Shown here: one piece after another, positions 14,770 through 23,812 of the stretch
Layout of the letters: every line of letters starts with the position of its first letter
Position numbering within the stretch: the stretch's first letter is position 1
Assembly: GCA_031254115.1 (NCBI GenBank)
Contig: JAIRUZ010000019.1
Coordinates: 1-44,343, forward strand
DNA: 44,343 bases
From: Streptococcaceae bacterium
GTDB lineage: Bacteria; Bacillota; Bacilli; Lactobacillales; Streptococcaceae
Direction of reading: 5' to 3'
The notes under the pieces: model-generated
What the model was told of the DNA's origin: nothing
What the model saw: the letters and a program-made list of their open reading frames with translations, nothing else
The model's database searches: none
Program-made: the position numbers and the translations under genes

Positions 14770-14805
14770 AAAATTCCGTTTGACGCGTTGTCATTCGGAG
14801 TTTTT
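14770..14805 (+). terminator. Terminator of the 34-aa ORF unit
   Basis: AAAATTCCG (14770-14778) pairs with CGGAGTTTT (14796-14804, one G-U), followed by T-rich sequence. Confidence 0.8.
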
Positions 14806-14837
14806 ATTTGATAAAACCTGATTTCTAAGCTGACTTT

Positions 14838-16341
<1,504 letters not shown>

Positions 16342-16345
<4 letters not shown>

Positions 16346-16833
16346 TTCTGATCGGTTTTATGGGGGCTGGAAAGTCCACGATTGCGCGGCTACTTGACAT
16401 AAATTTTGTGGATACGGACGCGTTTATCGAGGCGAAGGTTGGCATGAAAACGCCAGCGTATTTTGAGCGCTACGGTGAGCAAGAATTTCGCAGGCGCGAG
16501 GAAGAAGCGCTGGCTGAGATTTTGGCGGCGCGCGTGATGCCCGCTATAATTTCAACGGGTGGAGGTTTGATTGAAAGTGCACGCAATCAGGCGCTGCTGG
16601 CTGACAGGCATGATGTCGTTTATCTGAAAGCCGATTTTGAGACGCTTGTTGCGCGGCTTTCGGCTGACACGCTCAATCGGCGCTCGTTGTTTGAAAATTC
16701 GACAGCCGAAGAATTTCGCGCCGTTTTTGATCGACGTCAAGCTATTTATGAGAAGTTGTCGGCGCTGACAGTGACGACGGAGCAAAAAACACCAGAGGAG
16801 ATTGCAGATGAGATTAGGCGTTTTGGGGCCTGA
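16342..16833 (+). CDS. aroK: Shikimate kinase
   Basis: A 163-aa kinase that phosphorylates shikimate. P-loop GFMGAGKST is at residues 4-12, followed by FVDTDAFIEAKVGM (shikimate-binding Asp) and ISTGGGLIE (the glycine-rich GGG site). An arginine-containing lid NRRSLFE lies near residue 113. The segment after the P-loop is short, as also in streptococcal AroK (from memory). It has an AGGGGG-like ribosome binding site and a 4-base overlap with the upstream remnant. It overlaps pheA by 26 bases. A single-mismatch palindrome copy is at 16757-16770. Confidence 0.95.
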
Positions 16834-17629
16834 GGGCTCGTTCACCTTTATGGCCTCCAAAAAGGCATTTTCAGCGGCAGAGCTTGTGGCATACCCGACG
16901 ATTGCGCGAACTGTTGCGGCTTTTAATGCGTGCACAACGGATTTTGCGCTGGTGCCGATTGAAAATTCGCTCGAAGGCACGGTCACGATGACGGTTGACG
17001 CGCTCTATCACACCACGGAAAAGCAAGCCGTTGCTGAGTTCGTTTTTCCTATCAAACAGTGCCTGCTTGCGGCGGCAACTGACAGAAAGCTCACGACCAT
17101 TGTTTCGCACCCGCAGGCGCTCGCGCAAGTCGCCGAATTTTTGAGCGCACATTTCCCTGACGTGTCGCTGCGCGCAATGGATTCAACAGCCCAGGCAGCG
17201 GCATACGTCCGCGAGCATCCAGACGACGCGGTAGCCGCCATCGCGCCCAAAGAAGCGGCGGCAACTTACGGCTTGCAAATTTTGGCAGAAGGCGTTCAGG
17301 ATTCCGATGAAAATTTCACGCGTTTTTGGTTGCTCGGCAATGAAACGCCCGTTTTGTCAGCGCTGACAGCCGACAGCCAAAAAGTAACGCTCGCGCTCAC
17401 GCCACCACAAAATGTGTCAGGCGTTTTGCATCAGGCACTCTCGGTTTTTGCATGGCGCAAACTCCAGCTGACAAAAATCGAGTCGCGTCCGCTCAAAACG
17501 CGACTTGGCGAGTATTTTTTCGTCGTTGATTTGGAACAAGATGAAAAAATTTCCTATGCGATTCAGGAATTAGAAAGCCTCGGATTTTCTGTCAAGCAAT
17601 TGGGCGCTTATAGCGTCTATAAACTCTGA
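16808..17629 (+). CDS. pheA: Prephenate dehydratase
   Basis: A 273-aa enzyme converting prephenate to phenylpyruvate for phenylalanine synthesis. The N-terminal catalytic domain has MRLGVLGPEGSFTFMAS, the VPIENSLEGTV substrate loop, and the family signature around DENFTRFWLLG. A C-terminal ACT domain (about 195-270) has the ESRPLKTRLGEYFFVVDLE phenylalanine-binding motif, so feedback inhibition is expected. There is no chorismate mutase domain. The ATG at 16808 follows GAGGAG by 6 bases. It is the last gene of the aroA-aroK-pheA run; no clear terminator follows. Confidence 0.96.
   Translation: MRLGVLGPEGSFTFMASKKAFSAAELVAYPTIARTVAAFNACTTDFALVPIENSLEGTVTMTVDALYHTTEKQAVAEFVFPIKQCLLAAATDRKLTTIVSHPQALAQVAEFLSAHFPDVSLRAMDSTAQAAAYVREHPDDAVAAIAPKEAAATYGLQILAEGVQDSDENFTRFWLLGNETPVLSALTADSQKVTLALTPPQNVSGVLHQALSVFAWRKLQLTKIESRPLKTRLGEYFFVVDLEQDEKISYAIQELESLGFSVKQLGAYSVYKL
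17355..17368. repeat. 14-bp palindrome copy 6, in pheA
   Basis: Exact TGTCAGCGCTGACA, read in frame as LSALT between the catalytic and ACT domains. Confidence 0.95.
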
Positions 17630-17669
17630 AAATCAAACATTCTCTAGGAATTGACATAATTTCCGTGGA

Positions 17670-17682
17670 AAATCCGAACATT
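17670..17682 (+). promoter_or_regulatory. PurBox (candidate PurR activator site) before pyrR
   Basis: AAATCCGAACATT fits the lactococcal PurBox AWWWCCGAACWWT at every position. It is centred about 67 bases upstream of the predicted pyrR transcription start, near the activating distance described in Lactococcus lactis. Confidence 0.6.
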
Positions 17683-17707
17683 CTTTCATTTTATTTACCA
17701 GCTGCGC

Positions 17708-17736
17708 TTGTGATTTTTAGCCGAAACTGCTATAAT
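17708..17736 (+). promoter_or_regulatory. pyrR-pyrP promoter
   Basis: TTGTGA (17708-17713), 17-base spacer ending TGC, -10 TATAAT (17731-17736): an extended -10 promoter. Confidence 0.85.
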
Positions 17737-17744
17737 TTCTTTAA

Positions 17745-17848
17745 CCTTTAACTTGTCCTGTGAGGCGAGAAGGAAAAGTGCATTCGATAAACAGCGAAAA
17801 ATCGCGTTTTTTATAGAACGTCCTTATCCTTTAGGTAAGGATTTTTTT
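17745..17848 (+). ncRNA. PyrR-responsive attenuator leader
   Basis: The PyrR-binding hairpin is at 17745-17773: outer stem CCTT/AAGG and the conserved loop GTCCTGTGAGGC. The attenuator terminator is at 17821-17848: TCCTTATCC with GGTAAGGA, then seven T. UMP-bound PyrR favours the terminator, so pyrR and pyrP are repressed when pyrimidines are plentiful (known mechanism). Confidence 0.9.
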
Positions 17849-17866
17849 GTTAGAAAGAGGTGAAGC

Positions 17867-18394
17867 ATGAAGGAAATCGTTGATGCAGCAACGATTCAGA
17901 AGACACTTTCGAGGATTTGTTATGAAATTCTTGAGAAAAATGAGCAGCTGACAGACAGCGTGCTCATTGGCATTCAAACGCGTGGCGTGCATTTGGCCGA
18001 ACGGCTCAAATCGCGTTTAGCGCTGACAGGAGCTGTTACACTGCCTGTTTGCGAGCTTGATCCGCGCCCTTACCGAGACGATGTGAAAGCGACGAACAAT
18101 CAGTCTAAAATTTCGCTTGATTTAACAGGAAAAAGCGTTATTTTAGTGGATGATGTGCTCTATACAGGCCGCACGATTCGCGCAGCGATTGATGGTTTGA
18201 TGCATTTTGGGCGTCCCGCAAGCGTTCAGCTTGTCGTGCTCGTCGACCGCGGACACCGCGAATTGCCGATTCGCCCCGATTATGTAGGAAAAAATATCCC
18301 GACAAGTCGCGAAGAAGAAGTCATCGTGCATGTGTCAGAAATTGACGGCGAAGACAGCGTCACGCTAACGTCCACTTTAGAAAGAGGCAACTAA
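17867..18394 (+). CDS. pyrR: PyrR bifunctional regulator / uracil phosphoribosyltransferase
   Basis: A 175-aa RNA-binding regulator of pyrimidine genes that also makes UMP from uracil and PRPP. The PRPP motif VILVDDVLYTGRTIRAAIDG is at about residues 90-110. IGIQTRGVHLAERL is near the start, and the RELPIRPDYVGKNIPTSREE block is typical. It has a GAGGTG ribosome binding site 6 bases upstream and is preceded by its own attenuator. Its stop overlaps the permease ATG by one base, so both are made together. Confidence 0.97.
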   Translation: MKEIVDAATIQKTLSRICYEILEKNEQLTDSVLIGIQTRGVHLAERLKSRLALTGAVTLPVCELDPRPYRDDVKATNNQSKISLDLTGKSVILVDDVLYTGRTIRAAIDGLMHFGRPASVQLVVLVDRGHRELPIRPDYVGKNIPTSREEEVIVHVSEIDGEDSVTLTSTLERGN

Positions 18395-19692
18395 TGGGCA
18401 AACAATCAGATATTATTTTGGGCGTTTATGAGCGTCCGAGTGCTAAACAATGGTTTGGCTTGTCGTTTCAGCATCTTTTTGCGATGTTTGGATCAACGGT
18501 TCTCGTTCCGATTCTTGTCGGCATAAATCCTGCCATTGCGCTTTTATCTTCAGGCCTTGGCACGCTTGCGCACATGTCAGTCACGCGCTTCAAAGTGCCA
18601 GCTTACATGGGCTCATCCTTTGCGTATATTGGCGCGATGCAGCTTCTCATGAAACAAGGCGGCATGCCAGCCATTGCACAAGGTGCTATTACGGGCGGTT
18701 TGGTGTATCTCTTCGTCGCTGTGATTGTGCATTTTGCGGGCAAAGATTGGATTAATAAAGTATTGCCACCAGTCGTCGTGGGGCCGATTGTCATGGTCAT
18801 CGGGCTGTCGCTTGCGTCAACGGCTGTCGGGGATTCGATGTATGTGAATTTTGGGCAAGCCACGCAAAAATACAGCTTGATTTATCTCGCGATTGCTTTT
18901 ATCACAGTCTTGTCTATCATCATCTACAATATTTACGGCAAAGGGTTTATCGCGGTTATTCCAATTTTACTGGGCATAATCACTGGCTACGTCTCGGCAC
19001 TGATTTTGGGCGCAGCAACTCACGAAACCATCGTGAATTTATCTGGCCTCGGCGCGGCTCCTTGGTTGTCTGCCTCAGCCGTGACTTTTCCTATGTTTTC
19101 AGAGCCGCTCAAGTTCTATCCGACGGCGATTCTAACGATGGCACCGATTGCGTTTGTGACCATGACAGAGCATTTCGGGCACATTATGGTGCTCAATTCG
19201 CTCACGCACAAGGATTATTTTAAGACGCCGGGTCTTGATAAAACCTTGTCGGGCGACGGTCTTGCGCAGATTTTGGCTGGTTTTCTCGGTGCGCCGCCGG
19301 TGACCTCTTACGGCGAAAATATTGGTGTCATGGCGATTTCAAAAATTCATTCGATTTATGTGATCGCGGGCGCGGCTGTCCTTGCGGTCGTCGTGAGTTT
19401 TATCGGGAAAGTGACGGCGCTTTTGCAATCCATTCCAACGCCGGTGATTGGTGGCGCGTCCATTGCGCTGTTTGGCGTCATTGCGGCGAGTGGTCTTAAA
19501 ATCTTGGTGGAGAATCACGTTGACTTTGACAATAAGAAAAATCTCCTGATTTCAAGCGTGATTTTGGTTGTCGGAATTGGCGGCATGGTGCTCAATATCA
19601 CGCAAAATTTCCAAATCAGCTCTGTTGCGCTTGCGACGATCATTGGTATCGTGCTTGCGCTCGTGTTGCCTGACGACATAAAAAGTAACTGA
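18394..19692 (+). CDS. pyrP: Uracil permease (NCS2 family)
   Basis: A 432-aa NCS2 nucleobase transporter with about 12-14 membrane segments. N-terminal PSAKQWFGLSFQHLFAMFGS and the motif region around VTMTEHFGHIMVLNSLTHKD match the UraA/PyrP branch, which imports uracil by proton symport. GAPPVTSYGENIGVMAIS is the second substrate-site segment. Control by the PyrR attenuator upstream supports uracil as substrate. It ends in a strong bidirectional-looking terminator. Confidence 0.95.
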   Translation: MGKQSDIILGVYERPSAKQWFGLSFQHLFAMFGSTVLVPILVGINPAIALLSSGLGTLAHMSVTRFKVPAYMGSSFAYIGAMQLLMKQGGMPAIAQGAITGGLVYLFVAVIVHFAGKDWINKVLPPVVVGPIVMVIGLSLASTAVGDSMYVNFGQATQKYSLIYLAIAFITVLSIIIYNIYGKGFIAVIPILLGIITGYVSALILGAATHETIVNLSGLGAAPWLSASAVTFPMFSEPLKFYPTAILTMAPIAFVTMTEHFGHIMVLNSLTHKDYFKTPGLDKTLSGDGLAQILAGFLGAPPVTSYGENIGVMAISKIHSIYVIAGAAVLAVVVSFIGKVTALLQSIPTPVIGGASIALFGVIAASGLKILVENHVDFDNKKNLLISSVILVVGIGGMVLNITQNFQISSVALATIIGIVLALVLPDDIKSN

Positions 19693-19697
19693 AACTA

Positions 19698-19733
19698 AAA
19701 AAATTCCGCGCGGCCTTACGAGCGGAATTTTTT
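19698..19733 (+). terminator. Terminator after pyrP
   Basis: 12-bp stem AAAAAATTCCGC (19698-19709) with GCGGAATTTTTT (19722-19733). Confidence 0.92.
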
Positions 19734-19749
19734 ATTTGTTTAATAGACT

Positions 19750-19960
19750 TGTTTCGTCACCCGTTTTGCTTTCAAAGGCTAACTCAGCTTTGCGTTCATT
19801 TACTCGGCAACGAATGTGGAAAACATGTTTTCCTCATCTGCAACCTTGAAGCGGGCTTCAAGCGCCGAGCGCTAAGCGTGGTTAGACGAAGAGCAGACTC
19901 TTGCGCTTTAGCGCTTAGAGGTCGCTTTCCCCTTTAGGGGCAAAGCAGGGTGATGAAACA
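19750..19960. mobile_element. 211-bp structured element with terminal inverted repeats (MITE-like or ncRNA)
   Basis: The ends TGTTTCGTCACCC (19750-19762) and GGGTGATGAAACA (19948-19960) are inverted repeats with one mismatch, which becomes a G-U pair in plus-strand RNA. Inside are several hairpins: GGAAAACATGTTTTCC, CTTGAAGCGGGCTTCAAG, AAGAGCAGACTCTT, GCGCTTTAGCGC and CCCCTTTAGGGG. No convincing gene is present; the 62-codon open frame on plus has no ribosome binding site or recognisable protein. No clear target-site duplication is seen. A non-autonomous transposon relic or a folded RNA would both fit. Confidence 0.5.
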
Positions 19961-19963
19961 GAT

Positions 19964-20137
19964 TTAATGGCGCGTGGCTTTGCGATTGGCCTTGCGTTTG
20001 TTGTCGTCAAGCCACTCTTCGTATTTGCGCGCAGGGCGCACGACCGCGAGGTGAAAAGTGGTGAGAGCCGCGGTAGTAAGCGTAATGACAGAAGCTGCGC
20101 CTGCTGTCACGCCTATCCAAAAAGATTTGTTTTTCAT
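19964..20137 (-). CDS. DUF3042 family small membrane protein
   Basis: A 57-aa ORF on the minus strand starting MKNKSFWIGVTAGAASVITL. It has one membrane segment (about residues 6-32) and then a strongly basic, Arg/Lys-rich tail after RKYEEWLDDNKRK. Size, layout and position next to miaA fit the Lactobacillales DUF3042 family, of unknown function. AGGAGG lies 5 bases upstream of the ATG. It is transcribed divergently from miaA. A possible -10 TATAAT on minus is at 20177-20182, overlapping the miaA promoter. The stop lies 3 bases from the structured element. Confidence 0.8.
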   Translation of the reverse strand: MKNKSFWIGVTAGAASVITLTTAALTTFHLAVVRPARKYEEWLDDNKRKANRKATRH

Positions 20138-20166
20138 TGAAACCTCCTGAAATTTAATGTGAATTT

Positions 20167-20175
20167 TGATATACT
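20167..20175 (+). promoter_or_regulatory. Extended -10 promoter of miaA
   Basis: TGA plus TATACT (20170-20175). The first ATG of the gene is 13 bases later without a Shine-Dalgarno, so the leader would be only about 7 nt. Confidence 0.5.
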
Positions 20176-20188
20176 TATTATACTACGA

Positions 20189-21100
20189 ATGACTGAAATG
20201 AAGCAAAATAAAGTGCTTGTCGTGCTTGGCCCGACAGCGGTTGGGAAAACGGCGCTTGGGCTTGAACTTGCACGCGCGTTTGATGGTGAAATTATCTCGG
20301 GTGACAGCTTACAAGTGTACAAAACGCTTGATATCGGCACGGCGAAAGCAACGGCAGCTGAGCAGCGCGCGATTGTGCATCATTTGATTGATGTGCGCGC
20401 GGTTCCTGAAACATACAGCGTGCATGATTTTGTGCATGAGGCGACGGCGGCTATTTGGGACATTTTGGCGCGGGGAAAAGTGCCAATTATCGTAGGCGGA
20501 ACGGGGCTTTATGTGCAGGCGCTGACGGACGGTTTTCATCTCGGTGGAAATGAAGATCACGCGGCCGTTCTCGCATACCGAAAAACGCTGTCAGCGCTGA
20601 CAGACGAGCAATTGCGTGCGCTGACAGACGATTTGGACATTTCAGAATGGAATGTCAGACGTGCGATACGCGCGCTTGAACATGCAAAATTTGGCGGTCA
20701 GCTGGCCAATGCGCGCTCGCCATTTGATTTTTGTCTGATTGGGCTGACAGCTGACAGAGCTCTGCTTTATGAGCGCATCAACACGCGCGTTGACGCGATG
20801 ATGGGGCAAGGGCTGATGGCTGAGGCGCAGCAGCTCTACGATAATTATCCCAATGCGCAAGCCGCGCAAGGCATTGGCTACAAGGAATTATTCGCCTATT
20901 TTGACGGGCTGATAGACTTAATGCCCGCTGTTGAGAAAATCAAGCAAAACACGCGCCATTACGCCAAACGTCAGCTGACATGGTTCAAAAATCGTATGCC
21001 TGTCACATTTTTTGACAGCTTTAACCCAGATACTGACGCACAGATCATGACTTACGCAAAGGAGTTTTTACATGACACACACTCAAACAAACTGGATTGA
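20189..21100 (+). CDS. miaA: tRNA dimethylallyltransferase
   Basis: A 303-aa enzyme adding a dimethylallyl group to A37 of tRNAs that read UNN codons. It shows the P-loop GPTAVGKTALGLEL, ISGDSLQVYKTLDIGTAKAT, VGGTGLYVQALTDGF, RRAIRALE and IGYKELFAYFDG. The start is uncertain: ATG 20189 (MTEMKQNK) fits the short leader, while ATG 20198 (MKQNKVLVV) also fits the family. Earlier in-frame starts would lie over the promoter. One exact palindrome copy gives TLSALTD. It overlaps the next gene by 29 bases. Confidence 0.94.
   Translation: MTEMKQNKVLVVLGPTAVGKTALGLELARAFDGEIISGDSLQVYKTLDIGTAKATAAEQRAIVHHLIDVRAVPETYSVHDFVHEATAAIWDILARGKVPIIVGGTGLYVQALTDGFHLGGNEDHAAVLAYRKTLSALTDEQLRALTDDLDISEWNVRRAIRALEHAKFGGQLANARSPFDFCLIGLTADRALLYERINTRVDAMMGQGLMAEAQQLYDNYPNAQAAQGIGYKELFAYFDGLIDLMPAVEKIKQNTRHYAKRQLTWFKNRMPVTFFDSFNPDTDAQIMTYAKEFLHDTHSNKLD
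20589..20602. repeat. 14-bp palindrome copy 7, in miaA
   Basis: Exact TGTCAGCGCTGACA, read in frame as LSALT. Two further CTGACAG heptamers follow within about 200 bases. Confidence 0.95.
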
Positions 21101-21737
21101 CCTCGCGCTACGCTACGGCGGCTTTATGAAAATGGATACGAGTTTTCTTGAAAATTTTCTCGCGCAACTTTCAGACGAGGAGAAGTTGCGTTATTTGCTG
21201 CCAAGTCCGCAAGTGATTAATGCGAGCTTTTCCGAGCTTTACGAAAAGAAAAATCCGCAGGAAGCGACGCATTATTTTTATGGCATGATGCGCCATTTGG
21301 GCAAATTTACGGACAAACCAAAATTTGACATGGAAGGCGCGCCTGGCTACGAGCGTTTTCGCTACATCAGACTCAATATTGACGGCGAAGCGCACGCATT
21401 TTGCTATTTGAATGCGCAAGAAGAAGGTCAAATTTTCAGCCTGTTACCCAAGAAAATTGACGAACCTTTTTTGATGAAAATTGCGCAAATTTTTCCGAAT
21501 TATGTCATTTTTGAGAAAAAAGGCGTTGTCTACACGAAACCGCAAGTTTTTGTTGGCTGGGACACAGACAAGCCCGTCAGCTCTCTGACTGACACCAGCG
21601 AAAATGCGGATTACATTCGCTTTAGCGGCTACAATATTCCTGATTTGACAGAGCAAGCCGAAAACACAAAAATGCTCGGCGACCGCTATTATCAGTTCTT
21701 CAAACAGAAATTCACCATTTACCAAAAGAAAAAATAA
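21072..21737 (+). CDS. Hypothetical protein downstream of miaA
   Basis: A 221-aa soluble protein I do not recognise. It has an N-terminal helical part (about 15-60, with FLAQLSDEEKLRYLLPSP), a middle beta-rich part (FRYIRLNIDGEAHAFCYLN) and an aromatic/lysine-rich end (DRYYQFFKQKFTIYQKKK). No signal peptide, membrane segment or catalytic motif is evident. The start is well supported by AAAGGAG eight bases upstream, although it overlaps miaA by 29 bases, so it is translated from the miaA mRNA. An exact palindrome copy lies 3 bases after its stop. Confidence 0.8.
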   Translation: MTHTQTNWIDLALRYGGFMKMDTSFLENFLAQLSDEEKLRYLLPSPQVINASFSELYEKKNPQEATHYFYGMMRHLGKFTDKPKFDMEGAPGYERFRYIRLNIDGEAHAFCYLNAQEEGQIFSLLPKKIDEPFLMKIAQIFPNYVIFEKKGVVYTKPQVFVGWDTDKPVSSLTDTSENADYIRFSGYNIPDLTEQAENTKMLGDRYYQFFKQKFTIYQKKK

Positions 21738-21739
21738 TT

Positions 21740-21753
21740 TGTCAGCGCTGACA
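21740..21753. repeat. 14-bp palindrome copy 8, intergenic upstream of the SPFH gene
   Basis: Exact TGTCAGCGCTGACA, 63 bases before the SPFH gene start and free of coding constraint. Confidence 0.95.
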
Positions 21754-21786
21754 AGATTTTTTGATACACTTTACCGCTAAAAGAAG

Positions 21787-21792
21787 TATAAT
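21787..21792 (+). promoter_or_regulatory. -10 of the SPFH gene promoter
   Basis: TATAAT with a poor -35 (TTGATA would give a 20-base spacer). AAGGAG follows at 21802-21807. Confidence 0.55.
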
Positions 21793-21815
21793 AGAGACAG
21801 AAAAGGAGATTTATT

Positions 21816-22715
21816 ATGATTGGTGTTTTAGTTTTTTTGGTGCTCGTGCTTGTGGTGGTTTTTGCAAGTGCAGGAACGCTGTTTTTCAGCGTCAGACAGC
21901 AAACAGTTGCGATTGTTGAGCGTCTCGGAAAATATTCGATGACCGCGCAACCTGGTTTTCACGTGAAAGCGCCATGGGGAATTGACCGCATCGCCGCGCG
22001 TATTCAGCTGCGTATGCTGCAAAATGAGATTACGATTGAGACAAAAACGAAAGATAATGTCTTTGTCACAATGAATGTTGCCACGCAATATCGCGTCAAT
22101 GAGCAGTCAATCAAGGATGCTTACTACAAATTGATGAATCCTGGCGATCAGATCAAATCTTACATTGAAGACGCGCTGCGTAGCGCCGTGCCAAAACTCA
22201 CGCTTGACGAACTTTTCGAGAAAAAAGACGAAATCGCCCTCGAAGTTCAAAATCAAGTTGCCGAAGAAATGCAGACTTACGGCTACATCATTGTGAAAAC
22301 ACTGATTACACGGGTTGAGCCAGATGCCGAAGTCAAACAATCTATGAACGAGATTAATGCCGCACAGCGTAAGCAAGATGCCGCGCAGATGCTCGCGAAT
22401 GCCAATAAAATTCAAGTGGTGACCGCCGCCGAAGCCGAAGCTGAAAAAGATCGTTTGCACGGTGTCGGTATTGCCGAGCAGCGTAAAGCCATTGTTGACG
22501 GGCTTGCGCAACAGATACAGGAAATGAAAAATACAGGCGTTGATTTGTCAGAAGAGTCGATTATGTCGATTTTGCTGACCAATCAGTATTTAGACACGCT
22601 GAATCAATTTGCGGGCTCTGGCAACTCTACGATTTTCTTACCAGGCGGTGCAGAAGGTGTCGAGGACTTGCGCACGCAGATTCTGTCAGCACTCAAAGCT
22701 GCAAGCAACAAATAA
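21816..22715 (+). CDS. SPFH/Band 7 (stomatin-like) membrane protein
   Basis: A 299-aa stomatin/paraslipin-type scaffold. It has an N-terminal membrane anchor (about 2-25, GVLVFLVLVLVVVFASAGTL), then the SPFH domain with VAIVERLGKYSMTAQPGFH and TKDNVFVTMNVATQYRV. A long coiled-coil region rich in Ala/Glu (about 180-250, AAEAEAEKDRLHGVGIAEQR) ends it. Such proteins oligomerise in membrane microdomains; the partner here is unknown. It has its own promoter and ends at a strong terminator shared with recF. Confidence 0.92.
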   Translation: MIGVLVFLVLVLVVVFASAGTLFFSVRQQTVAIVERLGKYSMTAQPGFHVKAPWGIDRIAARIQLRMLQNEITIETKTKDNVFVTMNVATQYRVNEQSIKDAYYKLMNPGDQIKSYIEDALRSAVPKLTLDELFEKKDEIALEVQNQVAEEMQTYGYIIVKTLITRVEPDAEVKQSMNEINAAQRKQDAAQMLANANKIQVVTAAEAEAEKDRLHGVGIAEQRKAIVDGLAQQIQEMKNTGVDLSEESIMSILLTNQYLDTLNQFAGSGNSTIFLPGGAEGVEDLRTQILSALKAASNK

Positions 22716-22721
22716 ATAGAC

Positions 22722-22748
22722 AAAAAACGCCAAATTCAGGCGTTTTTT
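22722..22748. terminator. Bidirectional terminator between SPFH gene and recF
   Basis: AAAAAACGCC/GGCGTTTTTT (22722-22731 with 22739-22748). The last codons of recF lie inside the right arm. Confidence 0.92.
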
Positions 22749-23812
22749 ATGTGTCCATTGATGACGTTAAAAATTTGCAACTTGTCAGGCAGATTTTGCA
22801 GGTGATCAAGCGTTGTTGTCGTGATAAATGTTTGGGTTTTGTCAAGTGCAGCGTCGAGCAAATCCAGCTGGCGCGTATTGTCAAGCTCGCTCATCACGTC
22901 GTCCAGCAGCAAAATCGGATATTCGCCCGTTTCAGCGTGCATCAGCTCAATCTCGGCAAGTTTCACGGAAAGCGCAACGGTTCGCTGCTGCCCTTGACTG
23001 CCAAAATCCGCGACATTGATGCCATTCACATGAAACGTCAATTCGTCACGGTGCGGGCCAATGCTGGTCTGATGGCGCATCAAGTCCAGATTTCGGCGCT
23101 CTGTCAGCTGCTCTTGAAATCTGTCAGCCGTCGTTTTCGGCTGATAAGTAATTTTCAGCTCTTCAAGACTGTGTGTCAGCTGTGCGTGAATTTCTGCAGC
23201 ATACTGTTGCAGTTTTGCGACAAATTTTTCACGTCCGTTGATAACTTTTGTGCCATATTCAAGAAGCTGCGCATCCAAAACATCCAGAAAAATCGGGTCA
23301 ATTTGCGCGCGTTCGAGCCTGACGTAACTATTTCGCTCTTTGAGAACGCGATTGTAGCGCAGCACATCGTACAGATATAGACTGTCCACCTGCCCAATTT
23401 CCATGTCGAGAAAACGCCTGCGGCCAGCGGGCGAGCCCTTGATGAGCTCCAAATCCTCCGGCGCAAATAAAATCACGTTGAGCTGCCCAATATAATCGGC
23501 CAGCCTAGTTTCTTTGAGGTGATTAACCGAGGCGACGCGCCCTTTTGCGGTCATCGTGACGTCAAGCGGCAAAGTGGTGTGATTTTTCTTGACGATAGCC
23601 GAAACGCGCATCTCGCTTGATTCCCAGCGCATCAACTCGCGGTCGTGATGCGTGCGGTGGCTGCGCGTGGTCGCAAGAAAATAAATCGCTTCAAGCGCAT
23701 TCGTTTTGCCTTGCGCATTAGGACCCACAAAAAGGTTGAGCTGCGGATTTAGCTCAAGGTCAAGCGTCTCATAATTGCGGAAATTTTTTAAATGCAGCGT
23801 CTCTAAAATCAT
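22736..23812 (-). CDS. recF: DNA replication and repair protein RecF
   Basis: A 358-aa SMC-like ATPase that helps load RecA at gaps. Walker A is FVGPNAQGKTNALEAIYFL, the ABC signature is GSQGQQRTVALSVKLAEIEL, and Walker B is ILLLDDVMSELD, followed by the D-loop. Length is typical. The ATG overlaps the end of the S4-domain gene by 4 bases, so the two form one minus-strand operon. Confidence 0.97.
   Translation of the reverse strand: MILETLHLKNFRNYETLDLELNPQLNLFVGPNAQGKTNALEAIYFLATTRSHRTHHDRELMRWESSEMRVSAIVKKNHTTLPLDVTMTAKGRVASVNHLKETRLADYIGQLNVILFAPEDLELIKGSPAGRRRFLDMEIGQVDSLYLYDVLRYNRVLKERNSYVRLERAQIDPIFLDVLDAQLLEYGTKVINGREKFVAKLQQYAAEIHAQLTHSLEELKITYQPKTTADRFQEQLTERRNLDLMRHQTSIGPHRDELTFHVNGINVADFGSQGQQRTVALSVKLAEIELMHAETGEYPILLLDDVMSELDNTRQLDLLDAALDKTQTFITTTTLDHLQNLPDKLQIFNVINGHIKNA

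Noticed and set aside
19749-19937. A 62-codon open frame on the plus strand after pyrP
   Set aside because: It lies wholly in the hairpin-rich inverted-repeat element, has no ribosome binding site, and shows no recognisable protein. Its codons are unlike those of neighbouring genes.
22751-23380. A 209-codon open frame antisense to recF
   Set aside because: RecF on the minus strand has all family motifs. The opposite frame is a by-product of its codon pattern and has no ribosome binding site.
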